From: Arthrinium phaeospermum
Lineage: Eukaryota > Ascomycota > Sordariomycetes > Amphisphaeriales > Apiosporaceae
Assembly (NCBI GenBank): GCA_006503535.1
Contig: QYRS01000013.1
Location: 186,001 to 250,000 of the forward strand
Reading direction: 5' to 3'
DNA: 64,000 nt
This document shows positions 58,700 to 64,000 of this stretch, in pieces (within the stretch, counting starts at the first letter, position 1; the number at the start of each line of letters is the position of its first letter). A program made the position numbers and the translations under genes. The notes beneath the pieces were generated by a model. That model ran no database searches. It was not told the origin of the DNA and saw nothing but the letters and a program-made list of their open reading frames with translations.

Positions 58700-59164
58700 G
58701 TTTTACAGTCGGCATCTATCGCTCCTGCTTCCTTTCAGTCGGTACATTTCGTTCCTTCTCTCTTTTACTCGGAAATATTGCTTCCAACTTTTGCACCTGG
58801 AACATATCGTCCTTGCCCATTTGCACTTGGTACACATCGTTCCTTCCCTCTTACACCCGGCATATGCAAATCGCGACTACATTTTCATTATAAAGACTCA
58901 AAGACAGCTGTGCAACATTCCAACCAATCTGTGCACTTCTAGCCCTCATCAACAAAAATCCCAGTTTGCAGATGAGTTGGACTAACAGAGGTTGTTATAG
59001 GCCATTCCCCGGATTCCCCGCCCAATCGGGAAGGACAGTACCCGCAATAATTCGGTATACACTGCCGTCAACGCACCAAGCGACCAACCAGAGGCTTGCC
59101 CCAACTCAATTCCGACCAATAGAACCTCAGCTACTTACACAAGGTAATCCGTACCTACTCCAAC

Positions 59165-61099
59165 ATGTGCATCATCGAGTACGTAGGCTACTCGTGCGGG
59201 CACAGCTCCGTGCCGGTGCTTCGCCTGTGCCCGATGACTACTCATTCGCCCAGCAACCCGGTCTGCAAGGACCCAAGCCACCGACCCACCATGGTCGGTG
59301 ACATGTGTCCGGCCTGTAGCCGGGTCATGCACTCGCGATGGGTGGATATTGTCATGTTCGAGCACCAGTGGATGCACGAACGAGGCACCTGCGGCTGCCG
59401 GGCCAAGTTCCCCTCGCTGTTACACCCTCGAACCATTGGGGCCGACCCTGGAAAAGAAGCCAGCCAACACGACGGCCAGGCTACTCTACGAGGTATCTCG
59501 AAGCAGATGGGCGAGGCTATCAGTAGCAGATTCGAGTCGGGTGAAGGTACCTCAGCTACGAGCCATGAAGACAACGCAACCTCTGCCACTGACACTACTC
59601 CTACCAAGAGCTCCTCGGTCACAGTCACTCCAAGCATCGATCGCGGTACACATTCTGCAGCTCACCGGTATAACACAAAGCACACCACTGCTTCTGTAGG
59701 TCAGTCTTCTGCCGGTGACTCACTACACATTGGCAAGGGCAATAACAAGAAGAAGACCCACAAGCCTGCAAAACAGAGTAAGAAGAAGGGAACAGGAAAA
59801 GGCAGGAACCAAAAGCAGCAGCGAAAGAACAACCAGTCCGAGTTCGACCGCCACTCCGAGCTCGACCGCCACACGATGATGGCCAAGCCTCATGATACCA
59901 CCACGGCCCTCCTCCCGCCGATCGCGACACTAAGCAGCGAGGATGAGATCGTCGAGTCTTTCCACTTGCCATCCATGGAGTTGTCGCCAACAAAGACGAC
60001 AGCAACGGATGAAACCCAGCAGCAGGGACAGCAGGTCAATGTGCGTCTCGCAAGCCAGTTCGCGGCCGAGTGGATTCCGGATCACGCCGAGCGGCACCGG
60101 ACCGGCGCCTGCAACTGCCGGGTGCGGTTTGAGCGGTACCAGCCATACGAGGTGACGGAGGACGAATACTACATCGGGTGTGATGACTCGCAAGAATCGA
60201 CCATCAGCTGCCTGGACCATGTGAAGACGGGCATGGAAGCTCTCGGGTTCAGTGAGCAGCCGGGCAGCAACAGAAACAACGGCGTCGGTTCTTCCTATGA
60301 TTCTGGTGGCGGCCCCATCGCCATCAGCCCTACTACACCTACTGTTCCAAAAGTCAACAGCAACGGTCAAGACGTAGGTGATTTCTTCCCCTTTGCGTCT
60401 CCTTCGTCGAAGATGGCAATGAGCAGCAGTGGCAATACCGGCTACGGTAGCTTGGGTTTTGGCCCGGACTACGCAACCCTAAGCGCGACAACAGCTGATG
60501 ACAACACCACCGGCCACGCAACGGCACACCGGTTCGCCTCCGACACCAACAACCTCGTCGGCACGCCCACTGGCAACACCTCTTACGCTGCAGCCCAGAA
60601 CGACTACCAAGCTTACACTTACACCTACCCCGACAACCCAGCCCCTCCCCCGTCACCCATCTCCAGCCCCTCCCCCAACCCCCGCGCTGTGCTCTACGCC
60701 TACCCACCCGAGCAGACCCTGCGCCCCAGCGACATCGCCCACTGGCGCGCCCTCGAGTCCTCGCCGGACCCGGCCGCCGCCTGGGCCTCGCGCAGCCGCC
60801 CCGAGGACTTCGGCTTCCGCAGCGCCGACGAGGCGGCCCGGGTCCTCGCCAGCACCCCCGAGCACGTCCCCATCCGGTCGCGCCCCGCGGCCCCCGTCGC
60901 GGCGGCCGAGCACCTGCCCAACACGCTCTACTACCAGCACTTCGACCCGGACGACCCCACGACCTACCCCATCGTCGCCTGGCCCCTGGGTGCCGGCCCC
61001 GAGGGCGGCCCCGAGTACTGCCACGCGCCGCGCTGGGATGCCTGCCACCTCTCCCGCCCCCGGCTCCGTAGGTCTCGCTCTCTGGACGGCTCGTCTTGA
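59165..61099 (+). CDS. Cys/His-rich N-terminal domain protein with long disordered tail
   Basis: Single exon, 644 residues. The first 80 residues are dense in Cys/His (C2, C11, H13, C22, H27, C34, H39, C48-x2-C51, H56, H66, H70, C75-x-C77), including YSCGH and MCPACSRVMHSRW, suggesting a metal-binding fold of two or more zinc ions. Residues about 175-235 are Lys/Arg-rich (NNKKKTHKPAKQSKKKGTGKGRN), then Ser/Thr/Pro-rich sequence follows. Near residue 300 the element AERHRTGACNCRVRF resembles MHERGTCGCRAKF from the N-terminal domain. The C-terminal third is Pro/Ala-rich but ends in an ordered-looking stretch (SDIAHWRALESSPDPAAAW, LYYQHFDPDDPTTYPIVAWPLG). I recall similar N-termini in fungal hypothetical proteins but no assigned function. 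Nuclear location is possible from the basic patch. Confidence 0.82.
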   Translation: MCIIEYVGYSCGHSSVPVLRLCPMTTHSPSNPVCKDPSHRPTMVGDMCPACSRVMHSRWVDIVMFEHQWMHERGTCGCRAKFPSLLHPRTIGADPGKEASQHDGQATLRGISKQMGEAISSRFESGEGTSATSHEDNATSATDTTPTKSSSVTVTPSIDRGTHSAAHRYNTKHTTASVGQSSAGDSLHIGKGNNKKKTHKPAKQSKKKGTGKGRNQKQQRKNNQSEFDRHSELDRHTMMAKPHDTTTALLPPIATLSSEDEIVESFHLPSMELSPTKTTATDETQQQGQQVNVRLASQFAAEWIPDHAERHRTGACNCRVRFERYQPYEVTEDEYYIGCDDSQESTISCLDHVKTGMEALGFSEQPGSNRNNGVGSSYDSGGGPIAISPTTPTVPKVNSNGQDVGDFFPFASPSSKMAMSSSGNTGYGSLGFGPDYATLSATTADDNTTGHATAHRFASDTNNLVGTPTGNTSYAAAQNDYQAYTYTYPDNPAPPPSPISSPSPNPRAVLYAYPPEQTLRPSDIAHWRALESSPDPAAAWASRSRPEDFGFRSADEAARVLASTPEHVPIRSRPAAPVAAAEHLPNTLYYQHFDPDDPTTYPIVAWPLGAGPEGGPEYCHAPRWDACHLSRPRLRRSRSLDGSS

Positions 61100-61451
61100 G
61101 CGCTTCTTCCCACCTAACCACCCGCTCGAACAGCCAAGCTACCCCCGAATTACTACCAGGAGTGTTACGATTAGTCACGAAACAGATACCAGGAAATCTC
61201 AGGTTAGAATCCAGACATGCGCACTTCAAGATCAAGGGCTAACGATGGTGGCAGAAAATTTCGTCAAAAAAAGGAAAACTCTGAAGGATCTTTGTACTAT
61301 ATACGGGGCGGAAAGACGCCTCTATGCCAATGCCATGGATTCTCCTATGGCCTATGGTACACATGAAGGTGGTTTGCTCCGCAACTTTCCCCTTCGTTTG
61401 GACTCGTATCATGAGTCTCAGCTTTTTGCTGTACTATCATCTCCCCTTCCT
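61100..61451. other. Convergent intergenic, Cys/His-rich gene and complex I gene
   Basis: 352 bp between two convergent stop codons. No further feature. Confidence 0.5.
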
Positions 61452-63067
61452 CTACCGATCAACCTCGCCTGTGAGTCTGGTTAGTACGACAATTTCTACT
61501 CGTTTTGCATCGGTCGATTACTTACCAAACACCAGATCCATCGTTCCGATCACAGCAACGGCGTCGGCCAAGAGATGGCCTCTTGAAACGTGATCAAATC
61601 CTCCCAGATGGGCGAAACCAGGCGCGCGAATGTGGCAGCGGTAAGGGCGCTCGCTACCATCGCTGACAACGTAAACACCCATCTCGCCCTTCGGGGCCTC
61701 GATTGCCGAGTAAGTCTCACCCGGCGGGACAGAGTAGCCCTTGGTGTAGAGCAGGAAGTGGTGAATGAGAGCCTCCATGTTCTCCTTCATGGCGGCACGG
61801 GGTGGCGGCGAAACCTTGTAGTCCTCGACACGGACGGGACCGGCAGGCATCTTGTTCAGGCACTGATGAATAATTCGCAGGGACTGGCGGAACTCCTCCA
61901 TGCGGCACAGGTATCGGTCGTAGCAGTCACCGTTGACACCCACCGGAACATCGAACTCAACTTGGTCGTACGCATCGTAGGGCTGGCTCTTGCGGATATC
62001 CCAAGGGACGCCTGAACCTCGAAGCATAACACCGGTGAAGGAGAGGTTAAGAGCCTCGGCGGCGGTAACAACACCAACGCCCTGCAGACGGTTGATCCAG
62101 ATGCGGTTGTCCGTCAACATCTCCTCGGTCTCGTCGATTCGGTCGCCGAATTGCGTGGCCCATTGGTAAATGTCGTCCAGAAGACCAACGGGGATATCCT
62201 GGTGAACGCCACCGGGTCGGACGTAGGCGGCGTGGAGGCGAGCTCCCGAGACACGCTCGTAGAATTCCTGGAGGGAAGGGGAGTGGTCAGCGCGATGCTC
62301 TCCCGATAACTGCATTTCTTGGCAAACATTGCGTCTGCATTTTTTTCATTGATAGTTCTTTCTCATTCACATCCATAGCCAATGCATAACCGTTTTCTCC
62401 TTACCATAAGCTTCTCTCTCTCCTCGAAGCCCCACAAGAAAGGCGTCAGGGCACCAACATCCATGGCGTGCGAGAGGACGGACATCAGGTGGTTCAGGAC
62501 ACGGGTGATCTCGCCGAATAGGGTGCGGATGAACTTGGCCCGCTCGGGGATCTCGACGTTGAGCAGCTTCTCGACAGCCAGCGAGAAGCACTGTTCGTTG
62601 GTCATCATGGAGACGTAGTCGAGGCGGTCGAAGTAGGGCAGGGCCTGCAGGTAGGTCTTGTACTCGATCAACTTCTCGGTGCCTCGGTGAAGCAGGCCGA
62701 CGTGGGGGTCGGCTCTGACAATCTCCTCTCCGCTCAATTCGAGAATGAGTCGCAAGACACCGTGGGCGGCGGGATGCTGGGGGCCGAAGTTGACAGTGTA
62801 GTGGCGGATCTTGCGCTCCTCGACGGTGCCCTCGCTGGACTTCTCGTAGGTGCGGCCATCCTCGCCCTCAATGTGCTTGACGCCGAAAGGGTCGGAGAAG
62901 TCACTGCTGACGGGCCTGATGGTGGTTCGATCGGTGGAAGCCTCGCTGGCCCGGCGGAGGACGGAGTGGGAAAAGGGTCGTACCGAAGCGACGGACATCG
63001 ACTTGGAGGGCATTGCGAGCTGCAGGCGCCTAGCGCCGCAACTGGCGATCCTGCGAAATGCCGCCAT
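61452..63067 (-). CDS. nuo49: Complex I 49 kDa subunit (NDUFS2 homologue), mitochondrial
   Basis: Three exons, complement(join(61452..61468,61526..62267,62405..63067)), 473 residues. The last exon is only 17 nt and supplies the terminal GEVDR; its intron (57 nt) has GTAAGT donor and CACAG acceptor with a CTAAC branch. An Arg/Ser-rich presequence covers about 1-40. Hallmarks of the NuoD/NDUFS2 family follow: [72 protein letters not shown] and the terminal [18 protein letters not shown]. It forms part of the ubiquinone site in the matrix arm of NADH dehydrogenase. Length agrees with fungal homologues. Confidence 0.96.
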
Positions 63068-63646
63068 TTGCGATGGTTGAATGGCAATGGGCCTGTGATG
63101 TCTGGGGGGAATGCTCGCTCTCTGTGGCGACGATTGGTTGAAGTTCTACGGCTAACTAGCTGTTGTGCTCGTCATGGAGCTCGGCGAGCGGTTTTTCCGG
63201 GATTGGCCAATCAGAGTCACAACATTTCAATTCACCACCCCCACATCCCCCGGGCCAGTGGGGCAGTTATTGGTGATGCTTCCCCGGTGCTCTTCTTTAG
63301 GAGGTACCTTGTCTGATCTACATTTACATGTAGAAGGCAACTGCCAACAATCCAGATTCACATGTGCTTTGCACAAATCCATACACAGGTGTCCATCCTT
63401 CCTTCTCATCATGCCAACCCATTTCCTCATCCGCCGCATACTTTCTTCTTTCAGTATGGGTAGAACTAGAAGTGACAATCATGAGCTGTTGGTCAGTTCC
63501 TACCAGCACACACCCAAGTAAACCTACCACACCTACGCTCCACTGTCATGAAGCAAGTCAACAAAGCCATTTGACCATTCCCAAGTCTCCCAACTTTCAT
63601 CATTCTAGTTATTGTCCCCCAATGCAGATTTAGTCTTGTATTTTGA
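63068..63646. other. Divergent intergenic at the right end
   Basis: About 580 bp upstream of the complex I gene and of the partial frame at the edge. No repeat or site recognised. Confidence 0.5.
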
Positions 63647-64000
63647 ATGACGGTCGCCTGTCTTGTGAACCTCTTCCTACCTGCTTTCGAGAGACAACCA
63701 TACAGGATGACCCTCAGGACCGCACTCAGAAAGCTGGCTCATGGCCTCAGGAAGCTATTTCGAGGAAGCAAGCGCCGTCGTGGGGTAGCAACACACAATA
63801 GAGGCACCATGAACCAAGGAGGGGACGAGACTCAAAAGATCCTCCATCTACGCATGTCATCAGCCCCTGCCGCACTGTCGTGGTCACTTGAAGCCTCCAT
63901 CAGCCCCTATCCAGCCATGGAAACAGGGAATCACCAAAGGCCATCCGAGGTTGGATCTGCTATCGCGGCACAGACCCTGCGAACAATGGAAGTGAAAAGC
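63647..64000 (+). CDS. Possible gene start running off the right edge
   Basis: An open frame of 118 codons from ATG at 63647 with no stop before the window ends; a second in-frame ATG is at 63707 and may be the true start (MTLRTALRKLAHGLRKLFRGSKRRRG). The beginning is strongly basic and could be an amphipathic helix or nuclear or mitochondrial signal; the rest is polar and probably disordered. An in-frame stop lies just upstream. No domain is recognised; a chance frame of this length is possible. Confidence 0.45.
   Translation, partial: MTVACLVNLFLPAFERQPYRMTLRTALRKLAHGLRKLFRGSKRRRGVATHNRGTMNQGGDETQKILHLRMSSAPAALSWSLEASISPYPAMETGNHQRPSEVGSAIAAQTLRTMEVKS

Larger units (their letters stand above)
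56314..59164. other. Pyrimidine-rich 2.8 kb region with two tandem arrays
   Basis: From about 57.0 kb to 58.95 kb the plus strand is markedly C/T-rich with many CGTCGC and CCTTCC words. Two arrays are described separately. An additional pair of 56-bp-spaced copies of ACTGGCAACGACGCG starts at 57296 and 57352. The region lies upstream of the Cys/His-rich gene and may include its 5' leader. No protein gene is supported. Confidence 0.65.

Noticed and set aside
58257..58985. 242-codon frame with Cys-Ile-Pro-Leu repeats as a repetitive protein gene
   Set aside because: It spans the 24/27-bp minisatellite, other forward frames are open over the same stretch, and the peptide repeat follows directly from unit lengths divisible by three; no signal peptide or conserved flank.
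60354..61235. 293-codon minus-strand frame
   Set aside because: Arg/Gly-rich shadow of the GC-rich C-terminal part of the Cys/His-rich gene.

Overview
The window is nuclear DNA of a filamentous ascomycete (Pezizomycotina, most likely a Sordariomycete). The evidence is short GT-AG introns (about 50-185 nt) with CTAAC-type branch points, protein families typical of these fungi (Zn2Cys6 regulator, Dal5-type permease, cAMP-receptor-like GPCR, small secreted protein, class E P450), and intergenic gaps of 0.3-5 kb holding microsatellites. There are no operons, CRISPR arrays or intact transposons, and I found no convincing tRNA or rRNA. Gene models were assembled by hand from frame, splice signals and family conservation. 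About 23 complete or edge-truncated protein genes are well supported; two more are tentative.

Layout. 1-7 kb: four minus-strand genes: a ferric-reductase-type oxidoreductase cut by the left edge, a four-cysteine secreted protein, an ankyrin protein and an acetoacetate-decarboxylase-like protein. 7.8-20.9 kb: plus-strand Zn2Cys6 regulator, coiled-coil protein, P450 (with an apparent one-base frameshift) and SulP sulfate permease. 21-31 kb: secreted bicupin oxalate decarboxylase, DUF1275 membrane protein, LdhA-type D-2-hydroxyacid dehydrogenase and a flavin monooxygenase fused to a DUF6314 domain. 31-41 kb: gene-poor except for a Dal5-type MFS permease. 41-56 kb: GPCR, HSL-type hydrolase, ankyrin protein, mitochondrial ribosomal mS29, RRS1 (divergent from mS29), the polyphosphate polymerase VTC4 (with an apparent one-base frameshift near its end) and a cystathionine gamma-synthase-like enzyme. 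56-64 kb: a pyrimidine-rich region with two tandem arrays built from the same palindromic words, a Cys/His-rich protein with an internal repeat, the complex I 49 kDa subunit, and an open frame running off the right edge.

How they fit. Housekeeping genes (mS29, RRS1, VTC4, complex I, cystathionine synthase) lie among accessory, environment-facing genes (iron reduction, sulfate uptake, oxalate breakdown, transport, a GPCR, a secreted protein). Sulfate permease and cystathionine gamma-synthase both serve sulfur assimilation but are 34 kb apart, and nothing here looks like a secondary-metabolite cluster. I did not find a demonstrable new multi-gene system. The least explained structure is the palindromic array pair at 57.3-58.7 kb ahead of the Cys/His-rich gene. 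Next come an 8-bp CGG direct repeat in front of the Zn2Cys6 gene and the two guanine-run frameshifts.
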